A stretch of 64,000 bases of DNA from Litorivivens lipolytica (GTDB lineage: Bacteria > Pseudomonadota > Gammaproteobacteria > Pseudomonadales > Spongiibacteraceae). The stretch covers positions 124,001-188,000 of the forward strand of contig NZ_JACHWY010000001.1 in assembly GCF_014191715.1 (NCBI RefSeq), in the 5' to 3' direction. The notes under the pieces were generated by a model, which did not search any database, was not told the DNA's origin, and worked only from the letters and a program-made list of their open reading frames with translations. The translations under genes and the position numbers were made by a program. How positions within the stretch are numbered: position 1 is the stretch's first letter; the number at the start of each line of letters is the position of its first letter. Of this stretch, positions 1-10,454 are shown in pieces.

Positions 1-417
1 GACAATATCGAGATCGAAATCGACCCTTCTGATGTGCGTACCGACACCTACCGCGCCAGTGGTGCCGGTGGTCAGCACGTCAACAAAACCGACTCGGCGG
101 TGCGCCTGACCCACGAGCCCACCGGTATTGTGGTGCAGTGTCAGAGCGAGCGCTCCCAGCACCAGAACCGGGATAAATCCTGGAAGATGCTGAAAGCCAA
201 ACTGTACGAGCTGGAGCTGCAAAAACGCAGTCAGGCTGCGCAGGCGGTGGAAGACAGCAAATCCGATATCGGTTGGGGCAGTCAGATCCGTTCTTACGTG
301 CTCGACGATCAGCGCATTAAGGATCTTCGCACCAACGTTCAGACCAGCAACTGTGACAAGGTGCTGGATGGCGACATCGATCAGTTTATTGAAGCCAGCC
401 TGAAAAGCGGCCTTTGA
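1..417 (+). CDS. prfB: peptide chain release factor 2 (RF2), C-terminal part
   Basis: RF2 reads UGA and UAA stop codons and triggers hydrolysis of peptidyl-tRNA on the ribosome. The reading frame is open from base 1, so the gene starts left of the window and only about the last 138 residues are present. The visible part contains the catalytic GGQ loop ([15 protein letters not shown]) that enters the peptidyl-transferase centre, followed by the typical basic RF C-terminal domain. The codon-recognition domain and any programmed frameshift site would lie outside the window. It is followed after 43 bases by lysS, the usual prfB-lysS order of gammaproteobacteria. Identity is secure; RF1 is unlikely because RF1 is not normally paired with lysS. 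Confidence 0.95.
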   Translation, partial: DNIEIEIDPSDVRTDTYRASGAGGQHVNKTDSAVRLTHEPTGIVVQCQSERSQHQNRDKSWKMLKAKLYELELQKRSQAAQAVEDSKSDIGWGSQIRSYVLDDQRIKDLRTNVQTSNCDKVLDGDIDQFIEASLKSGL

Positions 418-460
418 TTCCGACTCTCACATTTACAGCCTTATACAGACAGGTAGGCCC

Positions 461-1990
461 ATGACCGAACAGACCCCACACCAAGCCGACGAGAACCGCC
501 TGATAACGGAGCGTCGCGCCAAACTGGCGAAGATCCGGGAGCAGCGCAATGCCTTCCCGAACACCTTCCGCCGTACCGACTATGCCGCCGATCTGCAGGC
601 GGAGCTGGGCGACAAGGACAAGGAATCCCTGGAAGCGCTGGATCGCAAGGCGGCGGTGGCCGGTCGCATTATGGCCAAGCGCGGGCCCTTTCTGGTGCTG
701 CAGGATTCCACCGGTCGCATTCAGGCCTATGTCGACAAGAAGCAGCTTCCTGCGGACTTGGTTGAAGAGATCAAGACTTGGGATATCGGCGACATTATTG
801 CCGGCAAAGGCCCCGTGCATAAATCGGGCAAGGGCGATCTGTATGTGTATCTGGAAAGCGCCGAGCTGCAGACCAAATCCTTGCGCCCATTGCCGGACAA
901 ATTCCACGGCCTGCAGGATCAGGAAATGCGCTATCGCCAGCGCTATGTGGATCTGATCGTCAATCCGGAAGTGCGCGACGTATTTCGCGCCCGCACCAAG
1001 GTGATCAGCACCATTCGTCGCTACCTGTCTGATCACAACTTCATGGAGGTCGAAACCCCCATGATGCAGGTGATTCCCGGTGGCGCAACGGCGCGCCCCT
1101 TTAAGACCCACCACAACGCCCTTGATGTGGATATGTATCTCAGAATCGCGCCTGAGCTGTACCTGAAACGTCTAGTAGTTGGCGGTTTTGAACGCGTCTT
1201 TGAAATCAATCGAAACTTTCGCAACGAAGGCTTGTCCACTCGGCACAATCCGGAATTCACGATGCTGGAGTTCTATCAGGCCTACGCGGACTACAACGAC
1301 CTGATGGACCTGACCGAAGACATGTTGCGCACGGTTGCACTGGAGGTGCTGGGCACCACCGAAGTGAAGCAAACCGAGCGCAATGCCGAAGGTGAGGTGG
1401 TGAGTGAGAAAGTCTATGACTTTGGTAAGCCCTTCCAGCGTCTGTCGGTGTTCGATTCGGTATTGAAGTACAACGCGGATATTACGGCTGAGGCCCTGTC
1501 GGACGAGGCCAAAGCGCGTGAAATCGCCAAAGGATTGGGCATCCAGCTAAAAGACAGCTGGGGTTTGGGCAAAGTGCAGATCGAAATCTTCGAATCTACC
1601 GTAGAACACCTTTTGGATCAGCCGACGTTCATAACGGAGTACCCCACCGAGGTGTCTCCTCTGGCGCGGCGCAGCGATGACAATCCTTTTGTCACCGACC
1701 GCTTTGAATTCTTTGTGGGCGGTCGGGAACTGGCAAACGGATTCTCGGAGCTGAATGATGCAGAAGACCAGGCCGCCCGCTTTATGGAGCAGGTGGCGGA
1801 AAAAGAAGGCGGCGACCTTGAGGCCATGCATTACGATGCAGATTACATTAAGGCGCTGGAATACGGGCTGCCCCCGACCGCAGGTGAGGGCATTGGTATC
1901 GACCGGCTTGTCATGCTGTTGACGGACTCGCCTTCGATACGCGATGTGCTCCTGTTTCCTCATATGAGGCCGGAGGGTAGTGCTAACTAG
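461..1990 (+). CDS. lysS: lysyl-tRNA synthetase, class II
   Basis: This enzyme charges tRNA-Lys with lysine using ATP in the cytoplasm. The 509-residue length is normal. An N-terminal OB-fold anticodon-binding domain covers roughly residues 60-150, and the class II catalytic domain fills the rest. Class II motif 2 is visible as [11 protein letters not shown] and motif 3 as [13 protein letters not shown] near the C terminus. ATG at 461 is preceded by an AGG-containing stretch. It lies directly downstream of prfB, probably in the same transcript. Nothing is missing. Confidence 0.97.
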   Translation: MTEQTPHQADENRLITERRAKLAKIREQRNAFPNTFRRTDYAADLQAELGDKDKESLEALDRKAAVAGRIMAKRGPFLVLQDSTGRIQAYVDKKQLPADLVEEIKTWDIGDIIAGKGPVHKSGKGDLYVYLESAELQTKSLRPLPDKFHGLQDQEMRYRQRYVDLIVNPEVRDVFRARTKVISTIRRYLSDHNFMEVETPMMQVIPGGATARPFKTHHNALDVDMYLRIAPELYLKRLVVGGFERVFEINRNFRNEGLSTRHNPEFTMLEFYQAYADYNDLMDLTEDMLRTVALEVLGTTEVKQTERNAEGEVVSEKVYDFGKPFQRLSVFDSVLKYNADITAEALSDEAKAREIAKGLGIQLKDSWGLGKVQIEIFESTVEHLLDQPTFITEYPTEVSPLARRSDDNPFVTDRFEFFVGGRELANGFSELNDAEDQAARFMEQVAEKEGGDLEAMHYDADYIKALEYGLPPTAGEGIGIDRLVMLLTDSPSIRDVLLFPHMRPEGSAN

Positions 1991-2034
1991 GGTTTAGAGA
2001 TATTCTAGGCCCATAAGAAACTTAGGGGTGTTGA

Positions 2035-2685
2035 ATGCGACTCGATACAGTAGATCTGTTTCAAGGTTTGAGTGCCGAAGAGTTGGAAGCTCTTCGTCGT
2101 GCGAGTGTAGCCAGGGAGTTCAGTAAAAATTCCGTGGTGATACATGAGGGGGATCTGGCCGATTCCCTTTATATCATCGAGCGGGGCAGGGTGAAGGTCT
2201 ATTGCAGTGACAAGAACGGCAAGGACTTTGTCCTCGATATCCTCGAAGACGGCGACTACTTTGGCGAGCTTGCTCTGTTGGATGACGACCGTCGCTCTGC
2301 GTCAGTTCGCGCCATGGAAACTGCCAGCTTCCGCGTGATCTACAAGCAGGACTTCAACACCGTGCTCGATGCCCATCCGAACATCGCGCGCACCCTGATC
2401 CGCAACCTGACCCGTCGTATTCGAAAATTGACCGACGATGTGAAGGCGCTCGCGCTGCAGGACGTTTACGGTCGCGTAGCCAAAGTTCTGACCACGCTGG
2501 CGGAAACTGATGAAGACGGCGTAGGGCGCATTCAGGAAAAGCTGACCCAGCAGGATATTGCCGATCGGGTCGGTGCCTCGCGTGAAATGGTCGCCCGCAT
2601 CCTGAAAGACCTGACCATTGGTGAGTACATCGCCATTGAGTCGCGGCAGATTCTGCTGTTGAAGCAGTTGCCGGAAAGCTACTGA
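2035..2685 (+). CDS. Crp/Fnr-family transcriptional regulator
   Basis: A 216-residue DNA-binding regulator. The N-terminal half is a cyclic-nucleotide-binding beta-barrel with the phosphate-cassette pattern FGELALLDDDRRSASVRA at about residues 75-92, close to the cAMP pocket of CRP. A dimerisation helix follows, then a winged helix-turn-helix (TQQDIADRVGASREMVARIL, about residues 165-185). The N-terminal cysteines that bind the Fe-S cluster in FNR are absent, so oxygen sensing of the FNR type is unlikely. Whether it binds cAMP or another nucleotide cannot be told from sequence. It follows lysS by 44 bases and is convergent with xseA across a palindromic repeat. Confidence 0.88.
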   Translation: MRLDTVDLFQGLSAEELEALRRASVAREFSKNSVVIHEGDLADSLYIIERGRVKVYCSDKNGKDFVLDILEDGDYFGELALLDDDRRSASVRAMETASFRVIYKQDFNTVLDAHPNIARTLIRNLTRRIRKLTDDVKALALQDVYGRVAKVLTTLAETDEDGVGRIQEKLTQQDIADRVGASREMVARILKDLTIGEYIAIESRQILLLKQLPESY

Positions 2686-2691
2686 CAATGC

Positions 2692-2794
2692 TCCCCCCCC
2701 CCCTCACCCTGTCCCTCTCCCTGAGGGAGAGGGTATCTCATAGCAGAGAGTGAAGTTCTCCCTCTCCATCGGGGAGAGGGCTGGGGTGAGGGGT
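2692..2794. repeat. intergenic palindromic (REP-like) repeat with poly-C run
   Basis: Between the convergent Crp-family gene and xseA. A perfect hairpin lies at 2713-2733 (CCCTCTCCC-TGA-GGGAGAGGG). The outer arm at 2701-2721 (CCCTCACCC...CCCTCTCC) pairs with 2771-2792 (GGGGAGAGGG...GGGTGAGGG). It starts with a run of 11 C at 2693-2703, which could slip in replication or sequencing. This CCCTCACCC/CCCTCTCCC sequence type is seen as a dispersed intergenic repeat in many proteobacteria. Located between two gene ends, it may also act as a bidirectional terminator. Confidence 0.75.
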
Positions 2795-2795
2795 G

Positions 2796-4139
2796 TTAAT
2801 CTTTTTCGACGCGTTCTACCACCGAAACCGCTCGTCCGCTCGCCAAGCGCGCGGTAATCCGTTCGCCCGCTTTCAATTGCGCGGCATCCCGCACTGCTTT
2901 TCCTTTCTCATCCAACACAATCGCATAACCCCGTTGCAGGGTGCCATCGGGGCTTAATTTTCGGATCACGTCGGTCATATGATTCAGGCGCTGCTGTTGT
3001 TGGCGGAATTGCGCTTTGGTAGCGCCGAGCAGACGTTTGCGGCTTTCGATCAATCGCGTTTGTTGCTGCTGTAACTGTCTGGCCGGGTTTAACGATAACA
3101 GACGCAGCTCAAGCCCTTTTAATTGTTGCTTGTTGGTCTGCAGGTGCTGGCTTATAAGCCGCTGTAGATAGAGTTCTCGTTCATCCACGCGCTGCGAACG
3201 CTCCGCCAGAAGTTGCGAAGGGTTGCGCAGGCGCTTGTGCAAAGCCTGCTGGCGCTCGCGCTGCTGGCGCAGGCTCTGCTGCATCTGGTTGTGCAGGGCA
3301 TTGTTCAGTGAGCGGATGGCATTGACCACTTCCTGTTGATCCGGGCACAGCAGTTCTGCCGCCGCCGACGGCGTGGGTGCGCGCAAATCAGCCACAAAAT
3401 CACTGATACTGAAGTCCACTTCGTGCCCGACGGCGCTGACGACCGGCAGCTCGCTGGCAAAGACCGCATCGGCGACAATGCGCTCATTGAAAGGCCAGAG
3501 GTCTTCCAGCGAGCCGCCACCGCGAGTCAATAGAATGACATCCGGGCGGTCTTCACCGCTCAGGCGATTGGCCTGTTGCAAGGCAGTGACCAATTGGCTG
3601 GCGGCCTGATCACCCTGAACCTGAGTGGGGATCAGTGTCACACGCAAGGCTGGCCAGCGCCGCTCAATCACCGACAGCACATCGCGAATAGCGGCGCCGG
3701 TGGGCGAGGTGATAACAGCGAGATGGCGGATGCGTTTAGGCAGGGGGCGCTTGCGGTCAAAGCGACCGGCGGCTTTCAGTTCCTGCTTGAGTTGTTCAAA
3801 GGCCTGAGCCAGAGCGCCGGCACCGGCCGGCTGCATGGTATCCACAATCAGCTGGTAATCGCCGCGGCCCTCATAAAGGCTGACCTTGCCGGTGACCTGC
3901 ACCTGCTGGCCGGCTTGAGGCTGAAAGCGTACGGCAAAATTCCGGCCCTTGAACATGGCGCAACGGATCTGGGCGCGATCGTCTTTCAGAGTGAAATACC
4001 AGTGACCGGAACCGGGGCGAGCCAGATTGGAAATCTCGCCGCTCACGGTCACGTGGGCAAAGCAGTCTTCCAGCAGTTGCTTGGCCAGGCGGTTAAGTTG
4101 GCCAACGGATAAAACGTCTGAGGGGGAGGGTGTTTGCAT
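2796..4139 (-). CDS. xseA: exodeoxyribonuclease VII large subunit
   Basis: The catalytic large subunit of the single-strand-specific nuclease that trims DNA ends in repair and recombination, acting with XseB (not in this window). An N-terminal OB fold (about residues 10-105) is followed by the exonuclease VII core, including the [12 protein letters not shown] and [16 protein letters not shown] motifs, and a long Gln/Arg-rich coiled coil toward the C terminus. The open frame extends to 4238, but the start chosen is the ATG ending at 4139 ([16 protein letters not shown]), which gives 447 residues, the usual family length. An in-frame ATG at 4148 is possible. It is divergent from guaB, as in Pseudomonas. 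Confidence 0.95.
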   Translation of the reverse strand: MQTPSPSDVLSVGQLNRLAKQLLEDCFAHVTVSGEISNLARPGSGHWYFTLKDDRAQIRCAMFKGRNFAVRFQPQAGQQVQVTGKVSLYEGRGDYQLIVDTMQPAGAGALAQAFEQLKQELKAAGRFDRKRPLPKRIRHLAVITSPTGAAIRDVLSVIERRWPALRVTLIPTQVQGDQAASQLVTALQQANRLSGEDRPDVILLTRGGGSLEDLWPFNERIVADAVFASELPVVSAVGHEVDFSISDFVADLRAPTPSAAAELLCPDQQEVVNAIRSLNNALHNQMQQSLRQQRERQQALHKRLRNPSQLLAERSQRVDERELYLQRLISQHLQTNKQQLKGLELRLLSLNPARQLQQQQTRLIESRKRLLGATKAQFRQQQQRLNHMTDVIRKLSPDGTLQRGYAIVLDEKGKAVRDAAQLKAGERITARLASGRAVSVVERVEKD

Positions 4140-4245
4140 GGCCGGCATTGTACTGTCTGGCGGGGTGTGGCAACAGTGCGAAGTCGCAGCTTTGTAAGCG
4201 GGATTCGGTGGTTTCGCACTGGTATTGACAGGCCCCATCCCGTAA

Positions 4246-5751
<1,506 letters not shown>

Positions 5752-5773
5752 GCTGGAACGACACGAACTTTGA

Positions 5774-5802
5774 CACGGGGCTGACACGCCCCGTTTTTCT
5801 TT
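5774..5802 (+). terminator. hairpin between guaB and guaA
   Basis: ACGGGGC (5775-5781), a 6-base loop, GCCCCGT (5788-5794), then a T-rich tail. It has the form of a Rho-independent terminator or attenuator inside the guaBA operon. Confidence 0.75.
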
Positions 5803-5822
5803 AAGTGATCTGAGATACACGC

Positions 5823-7394
5823 ATGCAAAACATCCACTCCCATCGAATTCTGGTTCTCGACTTCGGCTCCCAGTACACCCAGCTGATCGCCCGCCGCGTG
5901 CGTGAAATCGGCGTGTATTGTGAGATTCACGCCTTCGATATGTCGGAAGAGGATATTCGCGCCTTTAATGCCAAGGGTGTGATTCTGGCGGGTGGTCCGG
6001 AATCGGTTACTGCCGGTGAATCGCCGCGAGCACCGCAGGTGGTGTTTGAGCTGGGTATTCCGGTATTGGGTATCTGCTACGGCATGCAGACCATGGCCGA
6101 ACAGATGGGCGGCAAGGTTGAAGGTTCAGAGATTCGCGAATTCGGTTACGCGCGGGTATCGGTGAATGAGCCCGGCAGCCTGTTGGCGGATATCGCCGAC
6201 CATATGGAAGGCGGCCGTGCCCAGCTGGATGTATGGATGAGCCACGGCGACAAGGTCGTTAAACTGCCGGAAGGCTTCTCAGTCATGGCAGAAACCCCGT
6301 CCTGCCCAATTGCCGGCATGGTGAACGAAGAACGCAAATTCTACGGCGTGCAATTCCATCCGGAAGTAACCCACACCCTGCAGGGCAAGCGTATTTTTGA
6401 ACACTTCCTGCTCAATATCTGCGGCTGTGAAGCCTTGTGGACCGCCGAGAACATTATTAACGACGGCATTGAGCGCGTCCGAGAGCAAGTGGGCGACCGC
6501 AAGGTGCTGCTCGGTCTGTCCGGCGGTGTCGACAGCTCGGTGGTCGCGGCCCTGCTGCACCGCGCGATTGGCGATCAGCTGACTTGTGTATTTGTCGACA
6601 ACGGTCTGCTGCGCAAGAATGAAGGCGATCAGGTGATGACTATGTTCGCCGACAATATGGGCGTAAAAGTGATTCGCGCCGATGCAAGCGACGCCTTCCT
6701 GTCGCGTCTGGTGGGGGTCAATGACCCCGAACAGAAGCGCAAGATTATCGGCAACACCTTTATCGAAATCTTCGACGAAGAAGCCCAGAAACTGAAAGAC
6801 GTCGACTTTCTGGCGCAGGGCACCATTTACCCGGACGTGATTGAATCGGCCGCCGCCAAAACCGGCAAGGCCCACGTGATCAAATCTCACCACAATGTGG
6901 GTGGCCTGCCGGAAGATATGCGCTTTGAGCTGGTTGAGCCGCTGCGCGAGTTATTCAAGGACGAGGTGCGCAAGATCGGTCTGGAACTCGGCCTGCCCTA
7001 CGATATGGTTTACCGCCACCCCTTCCCGGGCCCTGGCTTGGGCGTGCGGATTCTGGGCGAAGTGAAAAAGGAATACGCCGATCTCTTGCGTGAGGCCGAT
7101 GCCATCTTTATTGAAGAGCTGCACAAGGCGGACTGGTATCACAAAACCAGCCAGGCCTTTGCAGTCTTCCTGCCGGTCAAGTCAGTCGGTGTGGTGGGCG
7201 ATCAGCGTCGCTACGAGTACGTGATTGCCCTGCGCGCCGTGGAAACCATCGACTTTATGACTGCGCGTTGGGCTCATTTGCCTTACGAGCTGCTGGAAAC
7301 CGTGTCCAATCGCATCATTAACGAGATTTCCGGTGTGTCGCGAGTGACCTATGACGTGTCCAGCAAGCCGCCAGCTACGATTGAGTGGGAGTGA
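5823..7394 (+). CDS. guaA: GMP synthase (glutamine-hydrolysing)
   Basis: Converts XMP to GMP using glutamine and ATP. The 523-residue protein has three parts. The first is an N-terminal class I glutamine amidotransferase domain with nucleophile Cys85 in GICYGMQ and the downstream His of GVQFHPEV. The second is an ATP pyrophosphatase domain with the PP-loop [10 protein letters not shown] near residue 232. The third is the C-terminal dimerisation domain ending in IEWE, as expected. It is the second gene of guaBA, 71 bases after guaB with a hairpin between. All catalytic residues looked for are present. Confidence 0.97.
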   Translation: MQNIHSHRILVLDFGSQYTQLIARRVREIGVYCEIHAFDMSEEDIRAFNAKGVILAGGPESVTAGESPRAPQVVFELGIPVLGICYGMQTMAEQMGGKVEGSEIREFGYARVSVNEPGSLLADIADHMEGGRAQLDVWMSHGDKVVKLPEGFSVMAETPSCPIAGMVNEERKFYGVQFHPEVTHTLQGKRIFEHFLLNICGCEALWTAENIINDGIERVREQVGDRKVLLGLSGGVDSSVVAALLHRAIGDQLTCVFVDNGLLRKNEGDQVMTMFADNMGVKVIRADASDAFLSRLVGVNDPEQKRKIIGNTFIEIFDEEAQKLKDVDFLAQGTIYPDVIESAAAKTGKAHVIKSHHNVGGLPEDMRFELVEPLRELFKDEVRKIGLELGLPYDMVYRHPFPGPGLGVRILGEVKKEYADLLREADAIFIEELHKADWYHKTSQAFAVFLPVKSVGVVGDQRRYEYVIALRAVETIDFMTARWAHLPYELLETVSNRIINEISGVSRVTYDVSSKPPATIEWE

Positions 7395-7404
7395 TACTCT
7401 CGCC

Positions 7405-7431
7405 TTTAACAAATTTTACAGCTGCTATACT
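7405..7431 (+). promoter_or_regulatory. candidate sigma-70 promoter for the EAL gene
   Basis: An extended -10 element TGCTATACT lies at 7423-7431, with a weak -35-like TTTAAC at 7405-7410, 15 bases upstream. It is placed between the guaA stop and the EAL gene start. Sequence inspection only. Confidence 0.45.
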
Positions 7432-7454
7432 TTATCCCTTCAGAGGGCGTTGAG

Positions 7455-9026
7455 GTGGCAGTGAAGCTGGGGCGGCGGGACAAAATCTATCTGGGAATGG
7501 TGGCGACAGCGATCGCTGGCGCCCTCATCCTGTTTGCTGCTATTGGCGGCTATGTCTGGTTTCAATCGGTATCAGCGGAAGAAACGCGACTGCAGAAGTT
7601 GGCCGAGCGCATTGGCCAGCGAGCGGAAAACGCCATCATCGATGCCAGGGCCCTTCTGGTCGAGCTAAATGATGCGGCGCTCGAACCATGTTCCCCCAAA
7701 CACCTTGAGTTAATGCAGGATATCGCGATAGCCCGTACCTACGTGCGAGGTATCGGTTACTGGCGTGCTGCCGAGCGTCAGTGCGGTACAGGGCTGGCGG
7801 AGCATTTCACGCCGCCCAAAGCCAGTCGCATCTACGACTCTGGCATGATTGCGTGGTGGCCCGGCGAGGAAACTGAAGTCGGGGGCGTGCAACTGTTCTT
7901 GATGCGTTTTGGCCGCCACGACGTAGTCATTGATCCTCGCCTGCTCTTGAACTCGGACCTGTTGGAAAATCATGAGGTCGGTCTTTGGGTTGAAGGCCTG
8001 TTGATGACGACCTCCCCTAAGGGCGTGGTCTTGCCCGAGCCTGAAACGCTGGAACAGGGGCTGACCGTAGACAGCAAAACCCAGCGTACGATGGCCCGCT
8101 TCTCTCTGGGCACGATTTTCCCGATTGATGTTGTTGCGGTGCAGCATATTCAGGAGTTCTGGAGCGTCTACCTGCCAACCATTCTCACCTTTGGTGCGAT
8201 CGGGATCGGTATCATCTGGTTGTGGATTGTGATCCTGCTGAAATTCAGCCGCAGCAAACTGGGGCTTCTGGCCGAATTGAAAGCCGCTATTGCCGACCGC
8301 AAGATCGAGGCTTACTACCAGCCCGTTGTGGATCTCTCGACAGGCCAATGCGTTGGCGCGGAATCGCTGGCTCGCTGGACAACGGAAGACGGATCGCGGG
8401 TTGGTCCCGATGTTTTTATTCCACTGGCAGAAGACAACCGGCTGATAAGCGATCTGACCATCTCCATGTTGCACAGCATCCTCACGGATATGGGCGACCT
8501 GCTTCGGCGCAATCCACAACTCAGTATCAATCTGAATTTGTCGGCTCAGGATCTGGAGAGCGATCGGCTCATGATCGAGCTGGACTCTGCCATCAAGCAG
8601 GCAAAACTTAAACCGGCGTGCATCAAGCTGGAAATAACAGAGCGGGCGCTGGTCGATACCGACGAGGCACGCAAGCGCATTAGTACCCTGCGCAGCCGTG
8701 GACATACCATCGCTATCGATGACTTTGGCACCGGCTATTCCAGTTTGTCCTATCTAGAAAGTTTTGAACTGGATGTGCTCAAGATTGATAAGGCTTTTGT
8801 GGATGCCATCGATACCCATGCGGTAACCAGTAACGTTATTGTGCACGTTATCGAGGTCGCCAAATCCTTAGAGTTGGATATTATTGCCGAGGGTATCGAG
8901 GAGTCACATCAGGCTAGCTGGCTCGTGAAGCAGGGTGTCCGTCTGGGGCAGGGTTATTTCTATGCCAAGCCGATGGCGTCAAGAGAATTTAAGGCTTTCG
9001 TCAGAAAGAATAACGGCAAACAATAA
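7455..9026 (+). CDS. CSS-motif EAL-domain cyclic-di-GMP phosphodiesterase
   Basis: An inner-membrane enzyme predicted to hydrolyse c-di-GMP. Two membrane segments (about residues 12-36 and 240-262) flank a periplasmic domain with the CSS motif (Cys79-Ser-Pro) and a second cysteine at about residue 110. In this family the two cysteines respond to periplasmic thiol redox and control activity. The cytoplasmic EAL domain (about 274-515) keeps all catalytic motifs: ESLAR in place of EALAR, NLNLS, LEITER, DDFGTGYSS, LKIDKAF, EGIEE and GQGYFYAKP, so it should be active. The start is GTG at 7455, with GTG at 7461 as alternative. An OmpA-like lipoprotein follows 52 bases later. Confidence 0.9.
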   Translation: MAVKLGRRDKIYLGMVATAIAGALILFAAIGGYVWFQSVSAEETRLQKLAERIGQRAENAIIDARALLVELNDAALEPCSPKHLELMQDIAIARTYVRGIGYWRAAERQCGTGLAEHFTPPKASRIYDSGMIAWWPGEETEVGGVQLFLMRFGRHDVVIDPRLLLNSDLLENHEVGLWVEGLLMTTSPKGVVLPEPETLEQGLTVDSKTQRTMARFSLGTIFPIDVVAVQHIQEFWSVYLPTILTFGAIGIGIIWLWIVILLKFSRSKLGLLAELKAAIADRKIEAYYQPVVDLSTGQCVGAESLARWTTEDGSRVGPDVFIPLAEDNRLISDLTISMLHSILTDMGDLLRRNPQLSINLNLSAQDLESDRLMIELDSAIKQAKLKPACIKLEITERALVDTDEARKRISTLRSRGHTIAIDDFGTGYSSLSYLESFELDVLKIDKAFVDAIDTHAVTSNVIVHVIEVAKSLELDIIAEGIEESHQASWLVKQGVRLGQGYFYAKPMASREFKAFVRKNNGKQ

Positions 9027-9078
9027 GGAGGCTCGCTCCTGAAATCGCCGTTTAGTCAGGTTTATGGAGTTCTGGACT

Positions 9079-9786
9079 ATGTATTTAGTAGCCCAAAATA
9101 GGCGTCTGCTCGGCGCAATAAAAGCGTGTGTGATCGGGGCAACATTGAGCCTCAGTGCCTGTTCCTATATTGATTTTCAGCGTTTCTATGGCGAGAAGCC
9201 GGAGCCGGAAACGTCAGCGAATGCAAAACCAGTGGCTGCGCAAGCGAGTCTGAAGGTGGTCGCCAACCCCAGTGAGCTGGACGAGTATCTCCAGCGATTA
9301 GTTCAAACGTCTGCGGCGCCACTGAGTCAGGATAACGTTGGCTATTATATGGACGTGCAGTACGCGACTCTGCAGCATCAACTTCGTGACAGCGGCATTG
9401 AGCTGACTCGTGGCAATCGCGAGATTCAAATGATTATGCCGGGGGCGCCTACCTTTGAAGCGGGCAGCGACCGAATCAATCCCGAGGTGACCTCGGTCCT
9501 GTCGGTGATTGGGAAAATTTTGACTGAATATGACAAAACACTGGTGACGGTGGTCGGCCACACCGATGCCAGTGGCGGGGAGGCGGCGAATCATGCCCTC
9601 GCTCAACGCCGGGCGCTGGCGGTGGGTGAGTACCTGAATAGGCAGCGCATAGCGAAGAAACGCCTCGCGATCATGAGTTACGGTTCCGCAAAGCCCATTG
9701 CCAATAATGACACAGCCGAGGGGCGGGCTCAGAACCGCCGCATCGAGCTGATCTTGAAGCCTATTGCCGCTCTTGCGGCGAAGTGA
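9079..9786 (+). CDS. OmpA-family peptidoglycan-associated lipoprotein
   Basis: A predicted outer-membrane lipoprotein of about 235 residues. The N terminus carries a lipoprotein signal peptide with lipobox LSAC. The C-terminal half is an OmpA/Pal-like peptidoglycan-binding domain, with VVGHTDASGG, the QRRALAVGEYL helix and the AEGRAQNRRIEL signature. ATG at 9079 is preferred over ATG at 9064 because GGAG lies nine bases upstream of it. It follows the CSS-EAL gene and overlaps nothing; tadA starts one base after its stop. OmpA-like lipoproteins beside c-di-GMP enzymes recall the YfiB-YfiN arrangement, but a functional link here is inference. Confidence 0.87.
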   Translation: MYLVAQNRRLLGAIKACVIGATLSLSACSYIDFQRFYGEKPEPETSANAKPVAAQASLKVVANPSELDEYLQRLVQTSAAPLSQDNVGYYMDVQYATLQHQLRDSGIELTRGNREIQMIMPGAPTFEAGSDRINPEVTSVLSVIGKILTEYDKTLVTVVGHTDASGGEAANHALAQRRALAVGEYLNRQRIAKKRLAIMSYGSAKPIANNDTAEGRAQNRRIELILKPIAALAAK

Positions 9787-9787
9787 G

Positions 9788-10243
9788 ATGACCTCCGAAG
9801 ACGAAAAGTGGATGCGCCGAGCGCTCGAACAGGCGCATGCCGCGGAGCGTCTCGGTGAAGTGCCGGTCGGTGCCGTACTGGTGCGTGACGGTGAGTTAAT
9901 TGCCGAAGGCTTTAACCAGCCCATTACCCTGAATGATCCTACCGCCCATGCCGAAATCGTGGTGTTGCGCAAGGCGGCCGAGACGGTCAGCAATTACCGT
10001 CTGCCTGATACTACCCTGTATGTCACCGTTGAGCCTTGCACCATGTGTGCCGGCTCACTGATACACGCCCGCATCAAACGGCTGGTCTATGGCGCGAGTG
10101 AACCGCGTGCCGGAGCGGTAGCCAGTCAGCTGCAAGTGCTTTCTCAGCCGTTTTACAACCACCGCGTGGATGTTGAGGGCGGGGTGCTGGCGGAGGAGTG
10201 CGCGCGGGTGATGAGCGAGTTTTTTGCGCGCAAGCGACGTTAG
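9788..10243 (+). CDS. tadA: tRNA-specific adenosine deaminase
   Basis: Deaminates the wobble adenosine of tRNA-Arg(ACG) to inosine. The 151-residue protein has the zinc-dependent deaminase motifs: HAE (in PTAHAEIVVL) with the proton-shuttling Glu, and PCTMC (in EPCTMCAGSL) supplying the two zinc cysteines. The open frame could start at TTG 9764, but ATG 9788 (MTSEDEKWMRRAL) matches family N termini and lies right after the upstream stop, suggesting translational coupling. The order tadA-mltF-purL is conserved in gammaproteobacteria. Confidence 0.94.
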   Translation: MTSEDEKWMRRALEQAHAAERLGEVPVGAVLVRDGELIAEGFNQPITLNDPTAHAEIVVLRKAAETVSNYRLPDTTLYVTVEPCTMCAGSLIHARIKRLVYGASEPRAGAVASQLQVLSQPFYNHRVDVEGGVLAEECARVMSEFFARKRR

Positions 10244-10258
10244 AGTAGAGCTCTCCAT

Positions 10259-10446
10259 CATTGCGAGGCTATGCTGCCACTCGTCGGGAGATTGCTTCGA
10301 TTCTCTCGCAATGACGTTGGTTTGGGGTTTGTCCTGACACTAATTTAGATTCCCCCGTCATTGCGAGGAGTGAAACGACGACGCAATCTCGAGACTATGC
10401 TGCACTTGTCGGGAGATTGCTTCGCTAAAAGGGCTCGCAATGACGG
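10259..10446. repeat. two copies of a CATTGCGAG...CTCGCAATG palindromic repeat
   Basis: The gene-free stretch 10244-10454 is filled by two related units, 10259-10315 and 10358-10446. Each opens with CATTGCGAG, contains CTATGCTGC followed by the shared stretch GTCGGGAGATTGCTTCG, and closes with CTCGCAATGAC, so each unit can fold on itself. Related copies lie at 41118-41153 and 46034-46113. This is a dispersed intergenic repeat family; no coding function is visible. Confidence 0.8.
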
Positions 10447-10454
10447 TGCCGCGC

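Noticed and set aside
386-1114. Long open frames opposite lysS, guaB, guaA, purL, secD and other backbone genes
   Set aside because: They mirror high-GC codon use of the real genes, show low-complexity His/Gln/Arg composition, and have no family pattern.
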